From positions 225,446 to 289,445 of the forward strand of contig DASXVX010000055.1 in assembly GCA_036504075.1 (NCBI GenBank): a stretch of DNA of 64,000 nucleotides. Reading direction: 5' to 3'. Of the stretch, positions 23,476 through 33,147 are shown piece after piece. The position numbers and the translations under genes are program-made. Every line of letters starts with the position of its first letter. Position 1 is the stretch's first letter. Below the pieces are notes generated by a model. That model worked only from the letters and a program-made list of their open reading frames with translations. It ran no database searches and was not told the origin of the DNA. Origin of the DNA: DASXVX01 sp036504075 (lineage in GTDB: Bacteria; Bacillota; Sulfobacillia; Symbiobacteriales; Symbiobacteriaceae).

Positions 23476-25743
23476 GGCGATAGCGGCGTAGCCGTTTGCG
23501 ATGCCGGCCACGATGCGGGCATTTGCCGTGGCAGACAGGGCCGTCGGGTCCTGCGCCGGGTCGCACGTGCACAGGTACTTGAGGCGGATGCCGCCGGCGG
23601 TCCGCTCCTGCAGCAGTGACGTGGTGCTCTCCCCGGCGGTGCCGAGGAACGGCCGGAAGACCTCGCCTTCTTCAAAGGAGGCCTGCGCCGCCAGTAGGAG
23701 CGTGAGGACGCGCTCGTCTTGGCCGTTCCCGCTGGGCGAGACGACCGTATTGGCGACCCGCTGGGCATCCACGGTGATCGCTCCGAAGGACTGGGAAACC
23801 GGGGCCGGCCCGAGCGCCGTTACCTGGTGCGCAAACGCGGTCAGCACTGCACGTGGCCCGGGGGCGACGGCCAGCCCGGATTTGGCGCGCAGTTGGGCGG
23901 TGGCCAGGTCCACCCGCTGCAAGTAGTTGAGGCCGAGTTCGCGCAGGATGGACCCCTGCACGCCTTCTTCCGTGGACCAGGCGGCCGCGGATGCGCGCTG
24001 AATGCGAAGCTGGGCGACGTCAAGCGGGACGGGCTGCGGCTGGATGGTCATGCCGATGGTGTCGCCGACGGGAATGGACTGGACGAACTCTTCTTGCAGG
24101 GCGCCCATGTGGATGACCGCGGTCAGCTGTACGCGCTCGCCAACCGGGAGCCCGGCGTCCGCCCCGCTGGTGCCGACGGGATGACCATCCAGCAGGAGCG
24201 CCGGCCGGAAGCGGACCAGGAACAGGGGTGGTGCGTCCAGCCCGGTCCAGGCCGTGAGGATTTGCTTGTCGGCATCGGTAGCGGCAACGAACTTGAGCGT
24301 CAGCCGCTGCTCGGCCAGCGCAGTGAGCGGGATGCGCGCCGTCAGCCCGCCGACTGATACCTGGGCATAGCCCTCCCAGTCGGCGGGGGCAGTGCTGAAC
24401 GCGCGGCCACCGCTTATGATCGGTGCAAACAGCCCGGGAATGGCACCACCGGCCAGGGAGACCGGCGCACCGGCGGCGGCCGGCACATCAACATCGGTCA
24501 CCGGCGCCGCATCCGGGGCCGGTTGCGGGCCGGACGCCGGCGTCGGCGTGCCCGTTTTGCCTTCCCAGTACGCCAGCGGCGAGACGCCCTGGCCCCGTTC
24601 CAGGTAGCGGCTCAGGTCGAAGTTGGCCGGCAAGGGCTTGTCCACCCCCGGCCGCGCTGTCCGCTTCCAGGCCGGATCGACGACCGTCCACTGCCCGGGC
24701 GTCACCTGGGCCTCGACCCAGGTGTGGGGAGCAGCCACCTGGACAATCTGGCCGGCGGTGTCGGTCCGGGCGGTCACGGTGAGCCCGGCCGCCTGGAGGA
24801 GCCGGGCCGCCTGCCTGCCGTCGGACAGACCGGTCAGATCAGCCCAGTCGGCGGGCGCCAGCCCGACGGCCCCGGACCCCCAGCGGGCGGGAATCCCGGC
24901 TTCCCGCAGCAGCGCGATGGTGAGCAGATCGATATCGACGTCGTTGCCGGCCCGCTCGTCCAGCACGGTCGCCGGGGTCTTGGCGGAGCCGCCGTAGAAC
25001 TGGAGCTGGACGTGGTCATACACCCAGCGCACGATGCCGGTCGGAGTCTGCCCGTCGGCACCGAGGTGGGAGAGGAGGGGCTTCGTTTGCAGGGGGGTGA
25101 GATCAGCGGGCACGGGTGCACCGCCGGAGAGCGGGCCGACGGTGGTGCTCGGGGCTGACTGCAGCGGGCGGATATCGAGCGCCGCGGTTGCGGTTGCACT
25201 CGGGCCGAAGGGCAGGACCGGCCCGGACGGCGCCGGCGTCGGGGACGCCTGGGCCAGGGCGGCGGATACTTGCTTGAGCAGCCCCGGAACCTCGGGCGAA
25301 TCGGCCGGGAGTCAGAGTAGCCGGGCCAGGAGGCCGAGCGTTTGCTCGACCTGGCCGGCGGTCTGCGTGGCCACCCCTTCGGCGCGCTGTTCGGCCAGGG
25401 CGGGGAGATGCTTGGTGTGGGCGAATTGCTTGACCGATTCGAGCTCGCCCAGGGCGCCGGGGTATTGCTGGACCAGGGTGTCCCGGGGGCCGGCGAGGCG
25501 GGTCTTCCATTGATATAGACCGCCGGGCTGGTCGGAGACCGCAACCAGGGCGTCGGCGGTGTCCTTGATTTGCTTGAGCGCCCCGGTGAGGGCATCGACA
25601 TGGGCGAAAGTGAGCCGGGCTGGCGGCGCGCCGGGTTGCGGCGCCGGCGCCGTAGCGTTTGCGGTGTGGACCGCCAGGGTGCAGACCAGGGTGATCACAG
25701 CGGTTAGCCGCTTCCAACGTCTGAACAAAAAGAACACCTCCAC
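23475..25743 (-). pseudogene. secreted transglutaminase-like protein, broken by stop codon and IS66
   Basis: GTG at 25743 begins a signal peptide (VITLVCTLAVHTANA). The frame meets an in-frame TGA at 25312-25314 (ARLL stop LPADSPEVPG) and then stays open for ~610 codons without a plausible restart. A transglutaminase-core fold is seen (IVRWVYDHVQLQFYGG; RAGNDVDIDLLTIALLREAG; HTWVEAQV; WTVVDPAWKR): catalytic His and Asp are there, but the catalytic Cys position reads Asn-Asp, so the enzyme was probably inactive even when intact. The last ~65 codons (to 23281) are merely antisense to the IS66 tnpB. The original 3' end is lost. Confidence 0.75.
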
Positions 25744-25789
25744 CGCACGTCCTATGACGTGAAACGGAGTGGAGGTTGTTTTTGTTCGT
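25723..25789. repeat. imperfect inverted repeat over the transglutaminase start
   Basis: GAACAAAAAGAACACCTCCAC and GTGGAGGTTGTTTTTGTTC are near-complements (two bases missing) around an inner ACGTC/GACGT pair. On the minus strand the stem would cover the GTG start and its upstream AGGA. Confidence 0.5.
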
Positions 25790-25973
25790 TATTGTTTAGG
25801 CACAAATCATCGAGGTGGTCGGCAGGGACGCCAGAAGCGGATCTGGATCTTCTCCGTCGTAGGCGGTCGGTCCGGCGCCACGGAGCGAAGGTGTTCCCGG
25901 CTGGACCATACGCGGCGAGGCTTCGTTGCAATGTAGAAACATACGGAAACTGTCTCCCGTGTGTTTCTGCTAC

Positions 25974-26762
25974 TTACAAATGGCAAATATTGCACCCTAC
26001 GTCCCCGTCATCATCGCTGCTGAACAGGTCGAAAAGTGACCGATTTGGTTTTATGGACTTGAGTTTAGCGTCCTCGGCTTGCCGCAGGATTTCCGCCATG
26101 CGTTCCGGACGCTCCAGTTCCTCTAGGCTTTCGCGATCTGACCAGGTATAGCGCTCCCCCGTCTCGGGGTTGAACTTCTCGTAGGCCTTCGCCGCTTCAA
26201 ACAGGTCAGGATGGTTCACCTTCAAGTTAACCCATTCGCTCTTCCGCTGGAAAAAGCAGAAGTAGCAGCCTGAGCGAGTACGCCATTTGTAGTACTCAGG
26301 CAGGCCGAGCCCGGCTTCCTCAAGCAGCCGGAAGACATCGGCCTTTACCAGTCCGTCTTCCTTGAACGGGAAGACGGGGATGATGTTCGGCTTCGTGGAG
26401 ACATAACCGGAGCGGTCTTCATCAGCCCGAATGCCCACGTAGCTGTACACCGGATCATCGCCGACATACTCCTCAAACGGCTTCAGCTTGAGCATTCGGG
26501 TACACCAGCGAGCCTGGGAAGAAGGGAGTAGTCCCCCATACATCTCCAGCCAATGATCAAAGCCACGCTCTGCATTTAACCGGGCGATTTTTTTGCCCAA
26601 ATAAGCTTCGAGCCGATCCAGGTATTCGTACGTTTCCGGAAGTTCCTTCATAGTGTCGCAGAACGCGTACTCCATATTGGGGATCTTGTCGCGCATGTAT
26701 ATAGCTAAGGCTGTACTGTCCTTTCCGCCGGAAAGGCTCAAAACATGCCGCGTGGCCTTCAT
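25974..26762 (-). CDS. sspD: SspD: PAPS-reductase-like ATP pyrophosphatase for DNA phosphorothioation
   Basis: 262 residues from ATG 26762 with GAAGGAGAA upstream; the frame extends to 26873 but lacks a site and would overlap sspC. PP-loop SGGKDS at residues 11-16 marks the PAPS reductase/DndC-like family, which activates and transfers sulphur to DNA in Dnd/Ssp systems. Six cysteines stand out: C35, C87, the pair C166/C169 (SGCYFC) and the C-terminal pair C257/C260 (CNIC at the very end), a plausible Fe-S or Zn site; the DndC relatives carry a 4Fe-4S cluster. Third gene of the leftward sspBCD operon, 28 bases after sspC. No cysteine desulfurase (SspA) lies nearby. Confidence 0.85.
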   Translation of the reverse strand: MKATRHVLSLSGGKDSTALAIYMRDKIPNMEYAFCDTMKELPETYEYLDRLEAYLGKKIARLNAERGFDHWLEMYGGLLPSSQARWCTRMLKLKPFEEYVGDDPVYSYVGIRADEDRSGYVSTKPNIIPVFPFKEDGLVKADVFRLLEEAGLGLPEYYKWRTRSGCYFCFFQRKSEWVNLKVNHPDLFEAAKAYEKFNPETGERYTWSDRESLEELERPERMAEILRQAEDAKLKSIKPNRSLFDLFSSDDDGDVGCNICHL

Positions 26763-26790
26763 ACGCACTTCTCCTTCACACTGTTGTTGA

Positions 26791-29700
26791 CTAATGATTT
26801 GCAGCGTTTTTGAGCAGCCGTTGGGTAATGAGGACGAGGGCAACAAGTTGATCTTCCTCATCCACAAAGTCATGCTGGGTTAGAAGGGTAGCGAGTCTGC
26901 TCTCCAGCAACTCGACGCGTACCCGTTGGGCTGGTTTCAGAACCACAACCTTGTGCAGTTCCTCGCCGCTCTGGGTGGTAAGGCCGAGGCGAAGTGCGTC
27001 CACATGTTCCTGGGGGGCGTACGTGCCCTGGGTAAAAGCGATGTCCTCCAAATTGCGGACCTTTCTCAGCAACCCCGCTAGTTCGGACTCATACCGGGCC
27101 AGGTCGCTGTCATTCCATGTTGAAGGTGGCCTTGACGCCACGAAGGAGCCGATAGATTCGACCCAGACATCAAAGGCCTCGGGCACTTCAGGCGGTAGGA
27201 GATGATCAAGGAAACCTTTGACTCGTAGGTCCAGGGTGACGTCACGCAGGTTGCCGGCCCGGCGCCGCAGCGCAGACAGGGCGTCGGATAGCCTCTCTGG
27301 CAGAGCCAGCCCGTTGGAAAGCAGGGCAAACAACTTGTCCAGTAGTAGACGGTAAACCTTGTTCATCTCGCTGATTGACGCTACTAGCGATTTGACAAAG
27401 GGCCTAACCAACTCGCCCGGAACCGCGTCCTTCAGCATCGACGGATAGCCCAAGGCCTTGGGCAGCTCGTCAAAGAGCAGAACGTCGGGTTCCTGGGCAT
27501 TCATGAGGGCGGCGCGCACCCGCCGGGTGGGCTCAGTGAGAGACTGGGTCTTCTGTGCATAGGGCGGCAGCTTTGCCACGTTGCGTACGAGCGCTCGGAC
27601 GAGGGGCACCAAGCTGCGCCCGCTCCGTGCACCAAGCACCTGGCTAAGCTCGGTGAAGACCTCTAGGCGCAGACCGTCCATGGGGCAATAACGAATTTCG
27701 AATTTTTCAGGCGAACGCATGAACCGTTCTGCGTGTGGCAGGGTCAGTTCCGATACAAAGCTGCCCGCCTCGTAGATACCTGTTTCGCTGCTGCGCTCCA
27801 GCATCATCACTAGAATCAGCACAGGAATAACGCCATCGCGCAGACCAAGCGGGGGCAGGCTCAACTGGTCCCACAGTTCACGCAGAGACCGGCGGTGTTC
27901 ACGGGCGCCGTGGAGGAACTCCTTCCAGATATCCCAAACAGGAGCCAGGGGGCTGTCAGCCGGCGGCGCCGCCAGTCGGTATGTGCCGTCGAAATCTTTG
28001 ACGTGGAGACGATTGGCAGAAAGGACGGAGAGGTACATGGAGAGTTGGGGTGGATGGCCGGTAATACCTAGGTTCGGCTCCGCAGCATGTTCGAGCATGG
28101 CCTCCAGCAGTAAGCGCCGGGCCGCTGCAGCTGCGGAGGATAGCTGTCGGCGGTTGATCAATTCGTTCAGGATAACCGGAGTTTTGGCGTAGACAGCATC
28201 ATAGACCGATGAGAGGAACTGGTTCAGTTCCCGTAATCCCTGAACCTTCTGGACGGTGCCTCGCCAATAGCAGTAAAGATTGGTGGCGGTGGGCGAGAGC
28301 CCTAGCTCTAATTCGCGCCTGAGAATCTGCTCGGTCTCATACAGCCGGGAACGGAGTTCCCGTTGCGCCACCAAGTCGCCAGTCAACTCGGGGGTATTCT
28401 CCCGCACCCACTTCAGACGCTCCAGTTCCAGTGCGGCGCCATGGAGTGTGGTGCCAAGCTGTAGGGAAACCACCACGGTCAGGTCGTCGGTGGGCAATTC
28501 TCCGCGGACTAGGGTGTCGCCCAGCGCTAGCGTCTGTGCCGGGCTTTCGGTTAAAACATAAATTAAACGACCATCTGCTTCACTTGGGAGGGACGAAGCC
28601 AGCTTTGTTGCCAGTCGTTCGTAGCTCACGTAGCTTACGTCGGCGAAGCGAAGTGTACCTTTTTCAAAGGAATGCCGTCGGGCAACGATGGGGCGAGGCG
28701 GCACGGAAGCCAAAAGCAGTTCATCGAGCCCTTTGGCTTCGTCTACGTATGCGCTTGCAGCGTTGAGTCGTTCCTCAATATCGATGTCGCTGCCTTCCCA
28801 CAGGCGATAAGCATCGACAAAGGAGCGGTAGACGATGACCTTGCGCAGGACCAATCGTTTCAGCGCTGCATCGACTTCGCTGGTTGGTTCCCCGAAGCAA
28901 AGAGCGAGTACTTTCGGCGTTGCCCGAAGGTTTCCGGCTTCGCCTACGGCAGTTAACAAGCCGATGGTCTTCACCAGACGCACCTCGAGGGGCGAGCCGT
29001 CACGGAGCCGATCAAGCGATGCTTCCACCTCAGTCCAGCGCCGTCCGGCGATGTCCTGGTAGAGGGCGGTGCCCAAGGCCGACATGACGTAGTCGTAAAG
29101 CCGGTCAGGGGCGTACAACGGAACAGGCCTTTTCGTGGCCGACGTTTTCTGGAGGAACTCCCGCAAGCCGAACGGCTCGGCCGAAGAGATGAAGGTGAAC
29201 AGGGAGCGTTCGTTTTGGGCAAGACGCCGGAAAAGCGGCCCCAGCACCAGGGCGCTGATTGGGTGAATGGGGGCACAGCGCGTGAGCAGGCTTACGGCTT
29301 GCGACTGATTAACGCCGCCAAGCCCGAGACCTGCCTTGACCACTTGTTCGGCAAGTGCCTGAACCTGTTGCTTCAGCGGTTCCAGTTTGACTTCGGTACT
29401 GGGTCCCGGGCTCTGCAGTGCATCCCCAACTAGCCGAAGCATCAGGTCATGCGACTGATTAAACGCAATGTCAGCAAATCGTCCCCGTATCTTGCTGAAC
29501 TCATCGCGCTGTACTTGTGTCAGGTGGGCGCCATATCGCACAAAGGCCTGGTGCAAGATCCCAAAAACCAAGAACGGGGCTGTCTCGGAGCGGGATGCAG
29601 CTTCGGCCAGCAGTTGCAGCACGAAAACGTCGCTGCGGTCCGGCCGTTGTGCTACATACTCCAAGAACTTGCCCAGTTCATCGATAATGACCAGAAGCCC

Positions 29701-30258
29701 TCCGACCCGGGCAGCTGCCGTTTCATAGAGGGTGGTTAGCCCGACTGCATCGGCCGGGTCCAGAATGTCTAACTGACTGACAAGGTCGGCATTCCCATCC
29801 GAAGCCCTGAGAGCTCGTCTCAGGCCATCGGCCAAGGCGGGTATGAGCGCAGCACGCTGACCGTTGATCAGAACAGGGAAAAAGTGCGCTTTGCTCGCCC
29901 AGACCTGAGCGAAGCGGTTTGCCAGTTCCGGGGCCTCTTGTTTTAGGGCACCACACATCGGTGAATGGGGGCCGTTCGATGAGAGCAATTGGGTAAGGGC
30001 GAGCGCAAACGCCGATTTGCCGGTTCCATACGGGCCTGTAATGGTCCATGCGCGGGTGCTTTTGGGATTGAGGATGGCTGTAACCGCCTGCTCCATAATG
30101 GAGAGGGAGAGCGGGGTTAGCGTGTAGTGAGCACTCCCGGCGGCCCAGTCGGCCGCGTCGCGTTCGACGTTGACCGAGCGAGTCCAATTGGCTTGAACAT
30201 GGATGAGGTCACAAAGCATACCGTGCAACGAAAACTCATCCCTTCTGAACGCAGCCAT
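26791..30258 (-). CDS. sspC: SspC: large P-loop ATPase of the phosphorothioation operon
   Basis: 1155 residues. Walker A GPYGTGKS at residues 75-82 and Walker B LLVIIDELGKF near 187-198 are clear; the rest is a long helical protein of the kind annotated as DUF499/BrxC-PglY-like ATPases. In the Ssp system SspC supplies ATPase activity to SspB/SspD. The ATG at 30258 overlaps sspB by 23 bases without a site; a TTG at 30228, 7 bases after AAGGGATGA, is an attractive alternative and aligns better with SspC2. It lies between sspB and sspD in the same transcript. Composition is less GC-rich than the core genes, fitting an acquired island. Confidence 0.82.
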   Translation of the reverse strand: MAAFRRDEFSLHGMLCDLIHVQANWTRSVNVERDAADWAAGSAHYTLTPLSLSIMEQAVTAILNPKSTRAWTITGPYGTGKSAFALALTQLLSSNGPHSPMCGALKQEAPELANRFAQVWASKAHFFPVLINGQRAALIPALADGLRRALRASDGNADLVSQLDILDPADAVGLTTLYETAAARVGGLLVIIDELGKFLEYVAQRPDRSDVFVLQLLAEAASRSETAPFLVFGILHQAFVRYGAHLTQVQRDEFSKIRGRFADIAFNQSHDLMLRLVGDALQSPGPSTEVKLEPLKQQVQALAEQVVKAGLGLGGVNQSQAVSLLTRCAPIHPISALVLGPLFRRLAQNERSLFTFISSAEPFGLREFLQKTSATKRPVPLYAPDRLYDYVMSALGTALYQDIAGRRWTEVEASLDRLRDGSPLEVRLVKTIGLLTAVGEAGNLRATPKVLALCFGEPTSEVDAALKRLVLRKVIVYRSFVDAYRLWEGSDIDIEERLNAASAYVDEAKGLDELLLASVPPRPIVARRHSFEKGTLRFADVSYVSYERLATKLASSLPSEADGRLIYVLTESPAQTLALGDTLVRGELPTDDLTVVVSLQLGTTLHGAALELERLKWVRENTPELTGDLVAQRELRSRLYETEQILRRELELGLSPTATNLYCYWRGTVQKVQGLRELNQFLSSVYDAVYAKTPVILNELINRRQLSSAAAAARRLLLEAMLEHAAEPNLGITGHPPQLSMYLSVLSANRLHVKDFDGTYRLAAPPADSPLAPVWDIWKEFLHGAREHRRSLRELWDQLSLPPLGLRDGVIPVLILVMMLERSSETGIYEAGSFVSELTLPHAERFMRSPEKFEIRYCPMDGLRLEVFTELSQVLGARSGRSLVPLVRALVRNVAKLPPYAQKTQSLTEPTRRVRAALMNAQEPDVLLFDELPKALGYPSMLKDAVPGELVRPFVKSLVASISEMNKVYRLLLDKLFALLSNGLALPERLSDALSALRRRAGNLRDVTLDLRVKGFLDHLLPPEVPEAFDVWVESIGSFVASRPPSTWNDSDLARYESELAGLLRKVRNLEDIAFTQGTYAPQEHVDALRLGLTTQSGEELHKVVVLKPAQRVRVELLESRLATLLTQHDFVDEEDQLVALVLITQRLLKNAANH

Positions 30259-31156
30259 AGTAGTCGTCCAGCAAATCCATGGGGCTGTCTATCGGGCGCC
30301 AACCGCGCAGCAATTGTTTAAGCCCCGCCGAAGAGGTAAACGAGAAGGCGCCTTTCGTGAGATTCTCCATTCGTTCAAGTCGCTCGGTCATCGCATTCTC
30401 CTCAAGGCGCAGCACACGCCCAGGCGAACCCGGCTTGTACATAAGGTCTTCAAAGGAGAGCGACTCTCTGCCGCCCGATTGTTGCTCCCAGTATTCATAG
30501 ATCATGTAAGCCAATATCAGATCGGGGAGCGTAGGCGGGTTCGATCGCTGGAGCCGGTAGGTCTTTCGGTCCCCCAACTCAGTGATAAGGTTTAGTTCTG
30601 TCAGAGGACAGTCGAGTGCGTCTTCCAGCAAGAGCGTAGGCGTCGTCTTAGCAGGTACATAGGTGCGCACAAAGCAGTCAATGTCACGCCGAAGGGAACT
30701 GTCGGCGAGTCCGGTGTGTGCGGTCTCCTGCAGGCGTTCGTTCATGAAGCGCACCAATTCATCCTTTGTGAAATCACTCTGAAACCATGCACTGAAGATG
30801 GCGTACCATGTAGTAGCCTTGGCCGGGTGCGTCGCTAGTTTCCAATGCAACAACCAAAGTGTACTGGCGTCTTCTAGATATGGATCATATTGGCCTATAA
30901 CTTTTTGGCCAAAAGATGTAGGAAAAAGGCCTTTGACACCGTCGATGGAGCGTTCCTCCAATAGGCGGGTGGCTAAACACCAATGTCGTATAGATCGCAC
31001 CATATTCTTGCCAACGCCCATATGAGTCATGGCCTCATCTTGATCGATGAAGCCGCGTGGGTTCTGCTTGGCTAGCTCGAAACCCTTCCTGAGCCACCCC
31101 GCCCGAAAGGGAAAGGTCTCATGGCCGGATATGCTGACATGAGTCAGTTCAAGCAA
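30236..31156 (-). CDS. sspB: SspB: DUF4007 family DNA nickase of the phosphorothioation operon
   Basis: 306 residues from TTG 31156, with GAGGAG ten bases upstream. DUF4007 features: N-terminal SGHETFPFRAGWLRKGFEL, winged-helix-like IDQDEAMTHMGVGKNMVRSI, FGQKVIGQYDPYLEDASTLW and, at ~150-166, SSLRRDIDCFVRTYVP, a charged Arg-Asp-x-Asp motif. From published work, SspB is the DUF4007 protein that nicks DNA so that sulphur can be inserted in one strand. First gene of sspBCD; the divergent sspF starts 254 bp away, so both arms can share a control region. Confidence 0.82.
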   Translation of the reverse strand: MLELTHVSISGHETFPFRAGWLRKGFELAKQNPRGFIDQDEAMTHMGVGKNMVRSIRHWCLATRLLEERSIDGVKGLFPTSFGQKVIGQYDPYLEDASTLWLLHWKLATHPAKATTWYAIFSAWFQSDFTKDELVRFMNERLQETAHTGLADSSLRRDIDCFVRTYVPAKTTPTLLLEDALDCPLTELNLITELGDRKTYRLQRSNPPTLPDLILAYMIYEYWEQQSGGRESLSFEDLMYKPGSPGRVLRLEENAMTERLERMENLTKGAFSFTSSAGLKQLLRGWRPIDSPMDLLDDYYGCVQKG

Positions 31157-31377
31157 GTGTCGTAGGCTCCTCTCTCAGTCAACCTTCTCTGTACATATTC
31201 CGCCCATCAGGGCGTTTTCCTGCTCTACTGGATGACTTCGTCCAGCACGGCGAAGTGATTTCTTGCTTGTCGATTTCATGTTGAGGCATAGGGAAAGAAC
31301 GCTGGTAGGAATAGGACCACTTGTTAGCGAAATTGGCGGGTTAAGAATGGATATGGATTTACTGAGTGACTGTAAGA

Positions 31378-31393
31378 ATAGTTATATAACTAT
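31378..31393. promoter_or_regulatory. 16-bp perfect palindrome in the sspB-sspF divergent region
   Basis: ATAGTTATATAACTAT lies 17 bases before the sspF TTG start and just ahead of its GGAGG site. Its position suits a repressor operator at the 5' end of the sspFGH mRNA. No such regulator gene is obvious in the locus. Confidence 0.5.
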
Positions 31394-31410
31394 GATCGGA
31401 GGGATGTGCC

Positions 31411-33147
31411 TTGGGCAATCGCTTTGTGGAATATCTGACCAGGTTCTACACAGGCAGTGCCACACATGCAGGCGTCTTCGACGAGTATAACATGCAGAAT
31501 CGGGAGTACGATGGCCTCCTGCATGCCTGTACGGACGTTGAACGAGATGTCTTAGGGTTATTCCGGCATCCGGTCCCGCCCACCGTTATTCTCACGGGGA
31601 ATGCTGGAGACGGCAAAACCCGCATCGCACGGGAAGTCATTGAGAGCCTCTCCAAACAAGCCCTGACAGACTGGGGCGATACCGGTAAACCTTACCAACT
31701 CGAAATGCCACAGTACATTCTTCGGGTGGTGCAGGACCTCTCCGACTATGGTAAGTCGGCGGCAGAGGGAGTGCTCGGCGGAATTGGTGGCAGTGCCGAA
31801 GAAAGCGGAAAACCGCTTGTTTACCTAGTGGCTGCCAATGAAGGGAAACTCCGTGACTCCATGCCGGAAAGCTTCCGGTTCGAAGAGGAGATCAAGGAGC
31901 AAATCAAGCATGGCCGAAATCTGCAGAACCGTAGTGTGGTCGCCTTCAACCTAAATTTGGAACGCACGTCGCTCTTCGTGACTCCGATGCTTCGGCAGAT
32001 GACCGCCCCTGAACTGTGGTCGGAGTGTGCGTCGTGCCATGGGTGCTCGCGCTGCCCGATTCGGCTAAACGCGGAGCGGATGGCGAATGTGCACGTGCAG
32101 CGGCAAATGACGAGCCTTTACCGCATTGTGGAACAGAGCGGCTTCCATATTACCATGCGCGACATGTTGATTCATCTGACGCACGCCATGGTGGGCACGG
32201 AACCGTGCCGTAGCGTACTCACCCATGCGGCTGATGTTGATGCGGCTCCGTGGCGCCATGTTTATTACGAAAACTGCTGGGCTTCGGAACAACCCGAAGA
32301 ATACCGGCGGCTGTTGGCGGTTGTAAACCGGTTAGACATGCTCGAGGTTGGTCAGAAGTCCGTTTTCGAAATCGATTCCTTCATTCTCCATGGTGGTCAG
32401 ACGGACGCAGAAATTGCGGCCTACGAGCGGCTGTTTGCGGACCAGTTGGACCTCGGTGGCGATATGTTCCGGCGAAAGCGGGGCTCATACCTGGCCGGGC
32501 AGGGTAAGGAAGAGCCGGAGCAGCAGCACGATGTGCTCCAATGGTTGCCCCATTGCCGGCGCAAGTTGTTCTTCGAGTGGGAGGATCCCCGGGTAAACCA
32601 CTTGATGGCCCTGCAGACCGTTGAGGAGTTCAACGAGTTCGTGGAGGCCGAAGAAGATTGGGATCTGATCGACCGGGCGCTACCGCGGCTCGTCTGTGGG
32701 CTGAACCGCGCCTTAACCGGTGTTTATCTGGATGAAACGACTGCCAGCCAGAACCTGTACGTTACATCCCAGTATCACGGTGCGGTGCCCGATGTGGTGC
32801 CCATCATTAATGATCGTATTCCCACTTCTGATCTTAAGCTGGATCGGTACCCGCAGAACAACTCGGATCGGCTTTACCTGAAGTCTGAGCGGTTGGAAGG
32901 GGTGGGGCTGGAGGTTGACCTGCTCTTATACGAATACCTGGTTCGACTCGCCGAAGGGGGCACCCATAACGTGCTAGCCGAACAGTGTGAGCTTCGGCTT
33001 CGCACTTTTAAAGACCAACTCCTCGGGCGGGTCGGACTAGCTCCTGTTCGGGTGGATACCCGGCGTCTGGAGTTCTTTGTAGAAACCGGTGGACAGCATC
33101 GGCTGATGAAGTTGTTGGTGCACAACGGGAAGGTGAAGGTCCAATGA
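31411..33147 (+). CDS. sspF: SspF/DptF-like P-loop ATPase of the restriction module
   Basis: 578 residues from TTG 31411, nine bases after CGGAGG. Walker A GNAGDGKT at 63-70 follows an N-terminal stretch DEYNMQNREYDGLLHACTDV; this layout is that of DptF/SspF proteins. A Cys knot CASCHGCSRC (C-x2-C-x2-C-x2-C, from residue ~206) probably binds zinc. SspFGH (like DndFGH) damages DNA that lacks phosphorothioates, using ATP. It starts the rightward operon and overlaps sspG by ATGA. DptF and SspF are hard to separate by eye; pairing with sspBCD favours SspF. Confidence 0.78.
   Translation: MGNRFVEYLTRFYTGSATHAGVFDEYNMQNREYDGLLHACTDVERDVLGLFRHPVPPTVILTGNAGDGKTRIAREVIESLSKQALTDWGDTGKPYQLEMPQYILRVVQDLSDYGKSAAEGVLGGIGGSAEESGKPLVYLVAANEGKLRDSMPESFRFEEEIKEQIKHGRNLQNRSVVAFNLNLERTSLFVTPMLRQMTAPELWSECASCHGCSRCPIRLNAERMANVHVQRQMTSLYRIVEQSGFHITMRDMLIHLTHAMVGTEPCRSVLTHAADVDAAPWRHVYYENCWASEQPEEYRRLLAVVNRLDMLEVGQKSVFEIDSFILHGGQTDAEIAAYERLFADQLDLGGDMFRRKRGSYLAGQGKEEPEQQHDVLQWLPHCRRKLFFEWEDPRVNHLMALQTVEEFNEFVEAEEDWDLIDRALPRLVCGLNRALTGVYLDETTASQNLYVTSQYHGAVPDVVPIINDRIPTSDLKLDRYPQNNSDRLYLKSERLEGVGLEVDLLLYEYLVRLAEGGTHNVLAEQCELRLRTFKDQLLGRVGLAPVRVDTRRLEFFVETGGQHRLMKLLVHNGKVKVQ

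Noticed and set aside
25312..25314. Selenocysteine codon in the transglutaminase-like gene
   Set aside because: The TGA is in a non-conserved linker, far from the active-site region, and the gene is also truncated by IS66.
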